A stretch of DNA of 41,195 bases from a virus. The DNA lies in IMG/VR virus record IMGVR_UViG_3300020469_000094, positions 1 to 41,195 of that record; one strand, given 5' to 3'. Below, in pieces: positions 13,778 through 21,478 of this stretch (its first letter is position 1; every line of letters begins with the position of its first letter). Under the pieces are notes generated by a model. The model saw nothing but the letters and a program-made list of their open reading frames with translations, did not search any database and had not been told where the DNA came from. The position numbers and the translations under genes were made by a program.

Positions 13778-14050
13778 ATGAAAAAGTCTTTAATCAAAGC
13801 AATCAACGGAATCTCAACTAATGCAGAAATGAACGAGGTTATCGATCTAATTAAAATCAAACAAAAGCAGTTACGTGCAGTTAAGGCATTCGATATTAAG
13901 CAAAGCATATCGGTAGGATCTGATGTAATTGTTAATTCTAGGAACGGATCTGAAAAAGGTGTTGTTACTAAAATTAAAAGAACTAAAGCAGTCGTTGAAA
14001 TTAACGGAAGGCTTTGGAACTGCCCTTTAACAATCCTACAGGTGGCATAA
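13778..14050 (+). CDS. Small conserved phage protein with KOW/SH3-like tail
   Basis: 90 residues. The first half is helical (AINGISTNAEMNEVIDLIKIKQKQL); the second half is a small beta-barrel-like region (SVGSDVIVNSRNGSEKGVVTKI, then KRTKAVVEIN). Similar two-part small proteins occur in many tailed phages without known function; the beta part suggests nucleic-acid or ribosome contact. Good GGAG ribosome-binding site; stop overlaps the next start (TAATG). Confidence 0.65.
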   Translation: MKKSLIKAINGISTNAEMNEVIDLIKIKQKQLRAVKAFDIKQSISVGSDVIVNSRNGSEKGVVTKIKRTKAVVEINGRLWNCPLTILQVA

Positions 14051-14241
14051 TGGATAACGAAAGATACGTAATGACAATGGAATTTTATATCTATGCACCT
14101 AATGACGAAAAGGCCAGATCTCTGGCCAATTATGTGGCAGAAAGACAAAAGATGAAGTTCGACAATAGATGCGGTGTTACATCTTTGAAGATGGCTCCAT
14201 TTGGTAGCCTTAACGAGGGTAAAGAATTAATTGCAAATTAA
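14050..14241 (+). CDS. Small early-type protein
   Basis: 63 residues starting MDNERYVMTMEFYIYAPND. I chose the ATG at 14050 because it overlaps the preceding stop; an in-frame ATG at 14014 would lie deep in the upstream gene. It is soluble and may adopt a small alpha-beta fold (YIYAPNDEKARSLANYVAE). No family recognised. Confidence 0.6.
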   Translation: MDNERYVMTMEFYIYAPNDEKARSLANYVAERQKMKFDNRCGVTSLKMAPFGSLNEGKELIAN

Positions 14242-14254
14242 TTGCAAAAAACAC

Positions 14255-14283
14255 TGTACAAATGGTCAAAGACCTGTTATAAT
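14255..14283 (+). promoter_or_regulatory. Early-type promoter P4
   Basis: -35 TGTACA (14255-14260), 17-bp spacer, perfect -10 TATAAT (14278-14283) with TG extension. The leader up to the ATG at 14316 nearly repeats that of P1. Confidence 0.85.
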
Positions 14284-14315
14284 ATCTATATCAAATCAAA
14301 TTAAGGAGTGATTAA

Positions 14316-14816
14316 ATGAAAAAATTAGTAATACAAACCCAATACCAAGAAAACTATGCGGCTCATAACGAGTTCTATAACCCGGAATTTGACGAGGCTC
14401 ATTGGAAATTTAAAGGTGGTAGCACCTATGTACTTCCTAACTGTGGCGACGCTAATGTCACTGATGTGGTCAATGCGGTTTCTAAATTCATCACGAGCGA
14501 TGATGACTATCAAAAAGAGTACATTGAAAGTGCAATGATCGTAGACTATAATGAAAAAGTTTGCGAAGAGTGGGAAACGGTAATTGAATTTACTGCTACC
14601 CAGCATGGTATACATTTTATGAAAGTCACTGACAATCGCGTAGATGGTTGGATGAAATCCGAGATCTTAGAGAAGGTCGAAACATGGACTGGTTGCTTGG
14701 AAAGCGACAGTGGTCGTAAAGGCTATAAGGCAGAGTTCCTAATGGAAGATGGAGACTTCTGCGTTGGTAGCCACGAGCTAAAAGCATGGTTTGAAAATAA
14801 CACACAGGTTGCATAA
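14316..14816 (+). CDS. Conserved phage protein, unknown function
   Basis: 166 residues starting MKKLVIQTQYQENYAAHNE, with HWKFKGGSTYVL near residue 30. I recall similar proteins in several T4-type and other myophages, none with a known role. It is acidic, soluble and has no membrane segment. Strong AAGGAG ribosome-binding site behind P4, so probably well expressed early. Stop overlaps the next start. Confidence 0.65.
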   Translation: MKKLVIQTQYQENYAAHNEFYNPEFDEAHWKFKGGSTYVLPNCGDANVTDVVNAVSKFITSDDDYQKEYIESAMIVDYNEKVCEEWETVIEFTATQHGIHFMKVTDNRVDGWMKSEILEKVETWTGCLESDSGRKGYKAEFLMEDGDFCVGSHELKAWFENNTQVA

Positions 14817-15070
14817 TGAACAGAATTGAATTAATAAAAGCTGCAGCTGAAAAAGCTCGAGAAGAAAGAGAATTTAAAGCTGCAGTAAGAGCAGTATACG
14901 ATAGACCTAAGCTTACACAGCAAGTCAAAAAAGCAAAGCATCTATCTCCTGGCGGATTAGATTGTTTTAAAGAAGAAAATATGCATTATTCAGAAGAACA
15001 AACTAGGGATTACCTAGCTGGTAGTAGCTATATGGAAACATATCAAGCAATGAAGGACGATTGGGATTAA
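14816..15070 (+). CDS. Small helical early-type protein
   Basis: 84 residues, MNRIELIKAAAEKAREERE onward, with a charged N-terminal helix and a YSEEQTRDYLAG segment near the end. Coupled to both neighbours by TAATG overlaps. Not recognised. Confidence 0.6.
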   Translation: MNRIELIKAAAEKAREEREFKAAVRAVYDRPKLTQQVKKAKHLSPGGLDCFKEENMHYSEEQTRDYLAGSSYMETYQAMKDDWD

Positions 15071-15330
15071 TGCGATTATTAGAAGCTAACTATGGTAACG
15101 TCAGAGTATTTTCAGAAAGACCATTTGGCTATAAAAGATATATTGTTGAGTGGCCTGATCATACAGAAATGTATTCTGGTATATGGTACAAGAAAGAAAC
15201 AATATTAAAAAAGATTGAAAAGAGGTTAGAGATGATTGAAGAGAACTGGACAGACAACACCGAAGCAAACGAAGGCTCGACCTTCCTAACACAGGAAGAG
15301 TACGACGCTCTCAAAGGAGGTCAAGAATGA
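15070..15330 (+). CDS. Small early-type protein
   Basis: 86 residues from the ATG at 15070, overlapping the previous stop; a TTG three codons upstream is less likely. It begins MRLLEANYGNVRVFSERPFG and ends FLTQEEYDALKGGQE, with a helical charged middle. Function unknown. Confidence 0.6.
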   Translation: MRLLEANYGNVRVFSERPFGYKRYIVEWPDHTEMYSGIWYKKETILKKIEKRLEMIEENWTDNTEANEGSTFLTQEEYDALKGGQE

Positions 15331-15596
15331 GTGAATACGATGACGTGGTCGAAAGACAAAGACAATTATTAGCAGCAGAAGAATGGGCATCAGGTGTATC
15401 AAGTATACATGCACATTCTATGAGTTCTATGCACTATGACGATAGACCAGGAGATACTGCAAATGGCGAAGGTGTGACAGATACTCAATTTAATAATGGT
15501 TTAATTCAAAGAACTAAAAATGGTAAAGTAATACATTACTTTGGTACAAAATTAGAAGGTGATGATTTAGTAGCAGCATGGAGGCAAAAATCATAA
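15327..15596 (+). CDS. Small early-type protein
   Basis: 89 residues, MSEYDDVVERQRQLLAAEEW onward, His- and Met-rich in the middle (SSIHAHSMSSMHYDD). The ribosome-binding site AAAGGAGG lies in the upstream gene, and the start overlaps its stop (ATGA). Not recognised. Confidence 0.6.
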   Translation: MSEYDDVVERQRQLLAAEEWASGVSSIHAHSMSSMHYDDRPGDTANGEGVTDTQFNNGLIQRTKNGKVIHYFGTKLEGDDLVAAWRQKS

Positions 15597-15910
15597 TGGG
15601 AATGACAAGTTTTTATACAGGAAGTCTACGTTATGATCCAACTGGCCGTAAGCGTAAAACTAATTCAATGAGAAAAAAGAAAACAACGCATGAGTTTAAG
15701 CCATATAAGGCAGAAAAAACTTATGCTCAATTACAGATGGAAGAATTTAATAAGAAATATCCATCTTATACTGGTAAATCAAAGTATGAACCAGTTGACG
15801 ATACTTCTTGGAAACAAGAAGAATCTAAAAACTTTACGGTAGCACCAGCATATAATAAAGGTGCCTATCAAGTAATCCCACGAAAAGAAGTGGAACATAT
15901 AGGAAAGTAA
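15596..15910 (+). CDS. Small basic conserved phage protein
   Basis: 104 residues from the ATG at 15596 (TAATG), MGMTSFYTGSLRYDPTGRKR. The basic N-terminal block LRYDPTGRKRK is familiar from small proteins of T4-type phages. The C-terminal half is Tyr/Lys-rich (YAQLQMEEFNKKYPSY). Function unknown. Confidence 0.6.
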   Translation: MGMTSFYTGSLRYDPTGRKRKTNSMRKKKTTHEFKPYKAEKTYAQLQMEEFNKKYPSYTGKSKYEPVDDTSWKQEESKNFTVAPAYNKGAYQVIPRKEVEHIGK

Positions 15911-15911
15911 G

Positions 15912-16040
15912 ATGGAAACATTTATGCAAATAATAATTTTAGTAATTGCCTTTTGGTTTATGATTGAATCATCCGAAATGGTAGCAAATTCTAAAGGACA
16001 ATCTTTATTTAAAAAAGATAAAGACGGAGATAAAAAATAA
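15912..16040 (+). CDS. Small single-span membrane peptide
   Basis: 42 residues, METFMQIIILVIAFWFMIES, with one membrane helix (~residues 4-18) and a charged tail (FKKDKDGDKK). It fits between its neighbours with no gap (TAATG to the next), which supports it being real. Function unknown. Confidence 0.55.
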   Translation: METFMQIIILVIAFWFMIESSEMVANSKGQSLFKKDKDGDKK

Positions 16041-16270
16041 TGGAATATATGACATTCTCAACATACGTTAATAGCAATAAACAAGCTGATGTTGTACGTG
16101 ACGTAGGAGACCCTAAAAACCGGGTTTGGGGCGTAAGGTACTCAACTGACAATAGTGTTATTGGAATTGAGTGGTACAAAGGACATTCAGAAACTTATGC
16201 AGAAAATGCTGCAGAAAATTTTGTCCACGGAATAAAAACAACCGTTAATAATAAAATTATAAAAGGTTAG
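16040..16270 (+). CDS. Small conserved phage protein
   Basis: 76 residues, MEYMTFSTYVNSNKQADVVR onward, with GVRYSTDN and a YAENAAENFVHGIKT segment I recall from marine T4-like phages. Last gene of the early-type cluster; a strong terminator follows at once. Function unknown. Confidence 0.65.
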   Translation: MEYMTFSTYVNSNKQADVVRDVGDPKNRVWGVRYSTDNSVIGIEWYKGHSETYAENAAENFVHGIKTTVNNKIIKG

Positions 16271-16276
16271 TTTTGG

Positions 16277-16328
16277 CATGCATCAGATCAACTCACTCCT
16301 TATCGAACGATCTGATGCATGTTTTTTT
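16277..16328 (+). terminator. Strong rho-independent terminator
   Basis: Perfect 13-bp stem CATGCATCAGATC (16277-16289) / GATCTGATGCATG (16309-16321), 19-base loop, then seven T. It ends the early-type cluster and lies 10 bases before the next promoter -35 box. Confidence 0.9.
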
Positions 16329-16338
16329 ATTAAAACAC

Positions 16339-16367
16339 TGTACACAGGAAATAAACTGTGGTATAAT
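16339..16367 (+). promoter_or_regulatory. Early-type promoter P5 for the replication operon
   Basis: -35 TGTACA (16339-16344), 17-bp spacer, perfect -10 TATAAT (16362-16367). The AAACACTGTACA block is conserved, but the TG extension is replaced by GG. It drives 16389 through gp32. Confidence 0.85.
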
Positions 16368-16388
16368 AGTACAAAATAGGAGTAAGCA

Positions 16389-17528
16389 ATGAAAAAAACT
16401 AGAAAAAGAGGCCCATCGTTAGAAGACAAATACTTAGGTACAGAACCTAATTACCATGGTCAAGAACTTAACGATGAAGAATTTAAAAACGCTTGTCGGC
16501 AGTCAGCTAATTATTTTAACTACTTTCACAACACTAAATCTAATGTTCCAATTGTATTATTATATGCCGAAAAAGAATTAGGCTATTCTAAGAAAGATGT
16601 ACAAGCATTAAAGAAAGTAGAAAATTGGAAGTTAAACCAAGGGATAGGCAATAACATACGATGCTTTAATGCAGGCCTTTCACTTGAACGATTAGGTATT
16701 GCAGATAACGTTAGAGATAGACTAAGTAAATTGCTTGAAGAAGGCAAAAAGATTGTAAAAGAAATCCAAAACGAACCAACTAAAGTTGTAATTTCACCAG
16801 CTGAAAGAATGCAGAAAAAAGTGATGGAAACAATTTATTATGATTTTGATACTATAGTAGTAGATAGTTGGATGGACAATAACTTTGATAATATAAAGTT
16901 TCCAGCTTATGGCTTACTAACAGCTCATGGAATAAAGGGCGGTGGAATTAATATCTTTAGAAAGAAAATGGAATTTGAATTAGAATTAATTATGGATGCA
17001 TATAATAAAACATGCGAACAAGCAGTTGAGGCATATGAACATATTACTAAAGGTAATAAGAAAAAAATGATTACCTTATTAGAAAAAATTATTGCTGATG
17101 TAGACAGACTAAAACTAAATAACAAATCAGCTAGATTACCTAGAGCTAAAAAGCCAAAGAGCTCAGATTCACAGGTATCTAAATTACAGTTTAAGGAAAA
17201 TGATGTTGAAAGTAAACTAACATCTATTAATCCTATAATGATTCCTGGTAAAGAACGATTGTTTGTATATAATACTAAAACAAGAAAGCTTACAGAGTAT
17301 TTGACCACAAGTACGAAAGGATTTGAGGTTGGTGGTACTTCAATTAAAAACTTCTGCGACAAGAGTAGCCGAACAGCTAAACTTAGAAAACCAGAGGACA
17401 TATTACCACACGTACTTACCCTCGCACCTACTAAGATTAATAAAAAGGTGTGGGACAATATAACAACTAAAGTAACAGTGCCTAATGGTAGAATCAATAA
17501 AGATTGTATTTTACTAAGGGTATTATAA
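16389..17528 (+). CDS. Conserved T4-type marine phage protein, unknown function
   Basis: 379 residues, starting MKKTRKRGPSLEDKYLGTEP, basic overall. Predicted mostly helical; residues ~245-265 are a Lys/Ser-rich linker (ARLPRAKKPKSSDSQ), and a C-terminal beta domain follows (LFVYNTKTRKLTEYLTT). It leads the operon 33-dsbA-59-32, and I recall similar proteins at this place in marine T4-like phages. The basic character and position suggest a DNA-associated role; not proven. Clear ribosome-binding site (AGGAG). Confidence 0.6.
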   Translation: MKKTRKRGPSLEDKYLGTEPNYHGQELNDEEFKNACRQSANYFNYFHNTKSNVPIVLLYAEKELGYSKKDVQALKKVENWKLNQGIGNNIRCFNAGLSLERLGIADNVRDRLSKLLEEGKKIVKEIQNEPTKVVISPAERMQKKVMETIYYDFDTIVVDSWMDNNFDNIKFPAYGLLTAHGIKGGGINIFRKKMEFELELIMDAYNKTCEQAVEAYEHITKGNKKKMITLLEKIIADVDRLKLNNKSARLPRAKKPKSSDSQVSKLQFKENDVESKLTSINPIMIPGKERLFVYNTKTRKLTEYLTTSTKGFEVGGTSIKNFCDKSSRTAKLRKPEDILPHVLTLAPTKINKKVWDNITTKVTVPNGRINKDCILLRVL

Positions 17529-17532
17529 AATT

Positions 17533-17766
17533 ATGATTGAACAAAAAATAATGACAAAAAAGAGATTTTCCCAAGCAGTAGAAGAACTGGTAGCGGAAAA
17601 GAAATTAGATTATTTGGATGCTATGGCTTATGTAGTTAAGCAAAGAGGATTGGATATAAGGAATGTTCCAAAACTTTTAACACCATCGCTTAAAGAAAAA
17701 CTAACTGCACAAGTATCTAAAGCTAATCTAATAAGAAATAAAAAAATTAATAAATTACCAATATAG
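17533..17766 (+). CDS. 33: gp33-like late transcription coactivator
   Basis: 77 residues. T4 gp33 links the sliding clamp to RNA polymerase at late promoters. The body LDYLDAMAYVVKQRGLDIRN and the KLLTPSLKEKL segment, then the C-terminal KINKLPI, match marine T4-like gp33 proteins. The order 33-dsbA-59-32 is that of T4. The ATG at 17551 (MTKKRF) is an alternative start. Its presence agrees with the TATAAATA boxes in this window. The late sigma gp55 is not in the window. Confidence 0.75.
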   Translation: MIEQKIMTKKRFSQAVEELVAEKKLDYLDAMAYVVKQRGLDIRNVPKLLTPSLKEKLTAQVSKANLIRNKKINKLPI

Positions 17767-17774
17767 GAGAAAAT

Positions 17775-18035
17775 ATGAGTAATGTTATAATTCCGTCGAC
17801 TGACGCGGATAAAAAGAGGATTAAAGATTGCGTTATCGAAATCTCTAATTCAATGACTAGAGTTGCAGCAGAAAAAGCCTTCATAAAGGAAGCAATCTTA
17901 AGCTGTTGTGATGATGTAGAAATTGATAAAAAGCATCTAAGAAAGATGGCAACAATTTATTATAAACAAAACCTTTCAGAAGTAGTAGGTGAAATCGAAG
18001 AAGTAGAAGCATTATACGAAAATGTTATACAATAG
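17775..18035 (+). CDS. dsbA: DsbA-like double-strand DNA-binding protein
   Basis: 86 residues, helical and highly charged: STDADKKRIKDCVIEISNSM, then a DKKHLRKMATIYYKQ motif. It matches marine T4-type DsbA homologues by pattern and by position between 33 and 59. T4 DsbA binds double-stranded DNA and affects late transcription. GGAG precedes the ATG. Confidence 0.7.
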   Translation: MSNVIIPSTDADKKRIKDCVIEISNSMTRVAAEKAFIKEAILSCCDDVEIDKKHLRKMATIYYKQNLSEVVGEIEEVEALYENVIQ

Positions 18036-18108
18036 ATTGAGATCTGCAGCTTATGGCGAAGGTAGAAGATACTTTAGTTGGTGGTTACATGTTTGGTGTA
18101 ATAGATGA
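18022..18108 (+). CDS. Micro-ORF bridging dsbA and gene 59
   Basis: 28 codons (MLYNRLRSAAYGEGRRYFSW and seven-residue end). It overlaps the end of dsbA by 14 bases and the start of gene 59 by ATGA, exactly bridging an otherwise unfilled gap. The product is basic and Trp/Tyr-rich. It may be a real small protein or a coupling ORF; no ribosome-binding site is evident. Confidence 0.4.
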   Translation: MLYNRLRSAAYGEGRRYFSWWLHVWCNR

Positions 18109-18689
18109 ATGATCCTTTCGAATCATATAAATTGTATAACGCATTAAAGCTACATTTTGAATCTAGCTACGATGCAATAAAATATAATTTTAAAACATCA
18201 GTTACGCCTAATAGTTTTTACAAACGAAAGGATAAATACTTCTTTGCCAAATTGGCTAAAAAGTATAACGGCAATTTAAAAGATTTTTATATCTCGCAAT
18301 TTATCAATACCGAAAAATATATCGGTGATATGATGGATAGCGAAGCTGATCAAAACTATATGAAATATAAAAAAATTAAAGAAAGTATTCATAGAGTGTT
18401 TTCAGTTGATATAAATAGAATAAGAGAAGAGAATGTACCATTTGACGATATGTTTAAAGCCGTTAATGGACAACATCCTCTTATCGTAAAGTTATGGATG
18501 CAAGAAGAAATCAGTTTAGAAACTGTTGTAATTCTTAATTCTATATTTGGGTTTATAGATCGTGAATCTAAGAACATATCAGATACCATTATTTGGCCTG
18601 ATACTCGTAGATTAATCGATAAGTATACGCCCTTTGTAAGTTTCGATACTAGCAAGTGTAAACACATGTTAGTAAACAAATTTACATAA
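18105..18689 (+). CDS. 59: gp59-like replicative helicase loader
   Basis: 194 residues, against 217 in T4. The block YDAIKYNFKTSVTPNSFYKR, then RKDKYFFAKLAKKY, parallels T4 gp59 (YDVIKYNW, RRDKYFFQKLSEKY); IGDMMDSEAD and IKLNSIFGFID-type segments also align. gp59 loads the gp41 helicase onto gp32-coated DNA and is encoded next to gene 32, as here. Helical throughout, with no membrane segment. Confidence 0.9.
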   Translation: MNDPFESYKLYNALKLHFESSYDAIKYNFKTSVTPNSFYKRKDKYFFAKLAKKYNGNLKDFYISQFINTEKYIGDMMDSEADQNYMKYKKIKESIHRVFSVDINRIREENVPFDDMFKAVNGQHPLIVKLWMQEEISLETVVILNSIFGFIDRESKNISDTIIWPDTRRLIDKYTPFVSFDTSKCKHMLVNKFT

Positions 18690-18751
18690 AATATTATATT
18701 ATGGATAAAGTGGATAATTCAGTAAATACGACGAAATATGGAGAAAATAAT

Positions 18752-19654
18752 ATGTCATTTGCAAACTTAAAGAGCTCACGAGGCTCGTCAATCGACAAAC
18801 TCGTTAAAGCTGCGGAAGCAGTATCCACGCCAAAAACAGAATCAAACTCTTATGATGATGATCGTTTTTGGAAACCTACCAGAGATAAAGCGGGCAATGG
18901 ATTCGCAGTGATCAGGTTCTTACCAGCACAAGAAGGTGAAGATCTTCCTTGGATAAGATACTGGGATCACGGATTCAAGGGGCCTACAGGTCTATGGTAT
19001 ATAGAAAACTCTTTAACCTCTATTGGACAACAGGATCCAGTGTCTGAGATGAACTCAGTGCTTTGGAATTCTGGTAGAGACGAGGATAAAGCTATCGCAA
19101 GGGAAAGGAAAAGACGTTTACATTATGTATCAAACGTGATGGTCGTTTCTGACCCATCTAACCCAGAAAATGAAGGAAAGGTATTCCTATACAAATTTGG
19201 TAAAAAGATCTTTGATAAAATCATGGATGTTATGCAACCACAATTTGCAGACGAAGAGCCAGTAAATCCTTATGACTTTTGGGAAGGTGCGGACTTCAAA
19301 ATTAAAATCAGAAAAGTGGAAGGTTGGATTAACTATGATAAATCAGAGTTTAGTGCAGCAACACCACTTCATGGTGGAGATGAAGAAAGGTTGGAAGAAG
19401 TATATAACAAGCTTCATTCATTACAGGATTTCTTAAAGCCTGAGAACTATAAAACATACGATGAATTGAAAATGAAATTGAATAGAGTTCTTGGAGTTGA
19501 TGCTGGAGTAACTATGGAAACTCCACAGCCAGCACCTGTTGTTGAAGAACCAGTTATGGCGACTAACAACTCACCGATGGTTGATACACCAACGGATGAT
19601 AGTTCATCTGATGAAGATACGCTAAGCTATTTTGCTAAATTGGCAAACGAATAG
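18752..19654 (+). CDS. 32: gp32-like single-stranded DNA-binding protein
   Basis: 300 residues from the ATG at 18752 (GGAG 11 bases upstream); an ATG at 18701 would add 17 residues not typical of the family. Basic N-terminus (MSFANLKSSRGSSIDKL), core with NGFAVIRFLP, WYIEN, PENEGKVFLYKFGKKI, and an acidic C-terminal tail (TDDSSSDEDTLSYF) used for protein partners in T4. The zinc ligands of T4 gp32 (His64, Cys77, Cys87, Cys90) are not conserved. Coats single-stranded DNA in replication and repair. Followed by a strong terminator. Confidence 0.93.
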   Translation: MSFANLKSSRGSSIDKLVKAAEAVSTPKTESNSYDDDRFWKPTRDKAGNGFAVIRFLPAQEGEDLPWIRYWDHGFKGPTGLWYIENSLTSIGQQDPVSEMNSVLWNSGRDEDKAIARERKRRLHYVSNVMVVSDPSNPENEGKVFLYKFGKKIFDKIMDVMQPQFADEEPVNPYDFWEGADFKIKIRKVEGWINYDKSEFSAATPLHGGDEERLEEVYNKLHSLQDFLKPENYKTYDELKMKLNRVLGVDAGVTMETPQPAPVVEEPVMATNNSPMVDTPTDDSSSDEDTLSYFAKLANE

Positions 19655-19714
19655 TAGGGAGAGATCCTTTCAATAGGACACATCCTTATAGAATAAAATA
19701 GAATATGTTTTTTC

Positions 19715-19740
19715 AAGGTCTCGAAAGGGACCTTTTTTTT
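19715..19740 (+). terminator. Terminator after gene 32
   Basis: AAGGTCTC/GGGACCTT form an 8-bp stem (one G-T pair) closed by a GAAA tetraloop (hairpin 19715-19734), with a T-run through 19740. It separates gene 32 from the convergent minus-strand operon, whose last stop overlaps the T-run. Confidence 0.88.
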
Positions 19741-21469
19741 ATCTAGCGTATGACCTTGCCATTTGTTGAGCAATTGTATCTCTACTTGATAATACAGTTA
19801 CTCTATTAGATTCATTACGCGATTGGTTAACGTTTTGTTGTGTGATTACTTTAGTTTCTTTTGGTGGTGTTATATTAGCTAGTGCATTATCAGTTGATAG
19901 TTCTATCATTTCAGTACCTGGTCCGGCCATATTTAATTCTTGTTGTTTTCTATCTTCTTCAGCTTTTCTAATTCTTTCTTCTTCAGCTTTTATATCTAAC
20001 TCTGCCTTTTTCTTTTCAGCATTATCAGTTGACATTTTAGGTACTTTAGGTAACTCTACATCAAACCCTATAAAGCTTGCAATACCTTCTACAATACCAA
20101 ATATAAAATTAACTATAGATCCGATTGCATTAACTACATGACCAAATGCGTCTTTTAAATGTGCAACACCTAACATTATAACATCTAATATTGAGGTAAA
20201 GCCCATAGCATCTTTAATCGCTTGTAACCCGAAGTATAGACCTGCAAACACTGCAGCAATTGCTAGTATAGGTAGTAATATTGGTGCCATTGCAGCTAAA
20301 ACTGGTACCATTGCAGCACCAATTGCAGTTAAGCTTGCAAGCATTGATGGTATAAATGAACCCATCATGAATACTCTAAATACTTGGAATGCTGTAACCA
20401 ATCCTTTAAATAGTTTCATAAAGGCTCCGCCTACAGCAGCCATCATTGATTTTAAATTGCCTATTAATGTAGGTACAAATGTGGTCCTTATAAAGAACCC
20501 GAAGGCCTTAAACATATCTACTAGTTTAGTAACCATACCCATCATAGCTGAACCTACAGAAGCCATCATGGATTTTAAATTTGATATAAGTGGAGTAACA
20601 AGAGATGTCTTCATGAATGTACCAAATGTAGTAAACATAGTTGTTAAGCCTCTGAATACTTTCATGAATTTAGCACCAACTGATTTCATCATAGATCTTA
20701 AATTAGCCATCATGTTAGCTACAAATTCTGATGCCATGAAAACTCTAAATGTAGTAAATGCAGTTTTTAAAGTTCTAATTACTCTTAATAGTTTAGGTAA
20801 TGCAGCAATAATTCCTACACCAATTATAGCAGCAAAAGTACCAAAGTTTTTTGATATAGTTGCTCTCATTGATTCAAAATCACCAGTAACAAAATCTTGA
20901 ATTACACTTACAATATCTTTAACAACATTGATAGCAGTATTTACTATTTCTGCAAAGGTTTCTGGTGAAAAGAATAGAGTTGCTAAACCTGCAATACCAG
21001 CTAAAAAGCCAGCTGTCTTAGCAGCTTTACCACCAAAGTCTGATACACCATCAGCAATTTTTGTAAGAGTAGAATTAGCTTCATCTTGTTTTGCAAGTGC
21101 TTCTCTTTTATCTTCTTCTGATTGTATAGCGTCTTGTGCAGCTTCTACTTGCTGACGAGCAAGTTCAATAGCTTCTTGATCGCCACTGGCCATTGCGTCT
21201 TGTAAAGATTTTTGTGAAAGTTTAAAATCTTCGCCTAATTGCTGTATTAACGGGTCTCCAGCTTGAGTTGTCATTTGTAAACTTCTCAATTTCTTCTGAG
21301 TTTCATTATCATTTTGAGTTTGAAGATCAATCGTAGTAGTTTGGTCTTTAATCTTTGCAGCGATTTCGCTTAATCTACTAACCTGTTCTTTTCCAGACTC
21401 TTTTTCACCTTGCCTTTGTTCTTTAAATGCTTGGATTAAATCGTTAATGCTCCCGTCTTTTATTGCCAT
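19739..21469 (-). CDS. Tape-measure-like protein with 41-residue repeats
   Basis: 576 residues, close to T4 gp29 (590). N-terminal ~150 residues are charged helix or coiled coil (Lys/Gln/Glu-rich); residues ~160-440 are hydrophobic helices; the C-terminal ~100 are charged again (KAEEERIRKAEEDRKQQ). Residues 236-358 hold three perfect-length 41-residue repeats, with a partial fourth, each with F-x-x-F-x-x-F-M and NLKSMMASVG-type cores. This pattern suits a tail tape measure filling the tube. It lies downstream of gp26 and its frameshift extension, as tape measures follow tail chaperones. A different hydrophobic virion protein remains possible. Confidence 0.6.
   Translation of the reverse strand: MAIKDGSINDLIQAFKEQRQGEKESGKEQVSRLSEIAAKIKDQTTTIDLQTQNDNETQKKLRSLQMTTQAGDPLIQQLGEDFKLSQKSLQDAMASGDQEAIELARQQVEAAQDAIQSEEDKREALAKQDEANSTLTKIADGVSDFGGKAAKTAGFLAGIAGLATLFFSPETFAEIVNTAINVVKDIVSVIQDFVTGDFESMRATISKNFGTFAAIIGVGIIAALPKLLRVIRTLKTAFTTFRVFMASEFVANMMANLRSMMKSVGAKFMKVFRGLTTMFTTFGTFMKTSLVTPLISNLKSMMASVGSAMMGMVTKLVDMFKAFGFFIRTTFVPTLIGNLKSMMAAVGGAFMKLFKGLVTAFQVFRVFMMGSFIPSMLASLTAIGAAMVPVLAAMAPILLPILAIAAVFAGLYFGLQAIKDAMGFTSILDVIMLGVAHLKDAFGHVVNAIGSIVNFIFGIVEGIASFIGFDVELPKVPKMSTDNAEKKKAELDIKAEEERIRKAEEDRKQQELNMAGPGTEMIELSTDNALANITPPKETKVITQQNVNQSRNESNRVTVLSSRDTIAQQMARSYAR
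20396..20764 (-). repeat. Three tandem 123-bp (41-codon) repeats in the tape-measure-like gene
   Basis: Units 20764-20642, 20641-20519 and 20518-20396, each encoding a 41-residue unit, with a degenerate fourth after 20395. The protein repeats keep Phe at positions 3, 6 and 9 and N-L-[KR]-S-M-M at 21-26. Confidence 0.8.
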
Positions 21470-21478
21470 TTTGCTTAC

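Noticed and set aside
16925-17497. A 190-codon minus-strand open frame opposite the operon-leading gene
   Set aside because: Its translation is rich in Leu, Ser and Val as expected for the antisense of Lys/Asn/Glu codons, and it lies within a well-defined plus-strand operon.
18701-18751. Upstream ATG extending gp32 by 17 residues
   Set aside because: The added residues do not resemble gp32, and the ATG at 18752 has GGAG at proper distance and a typical N-terminus.
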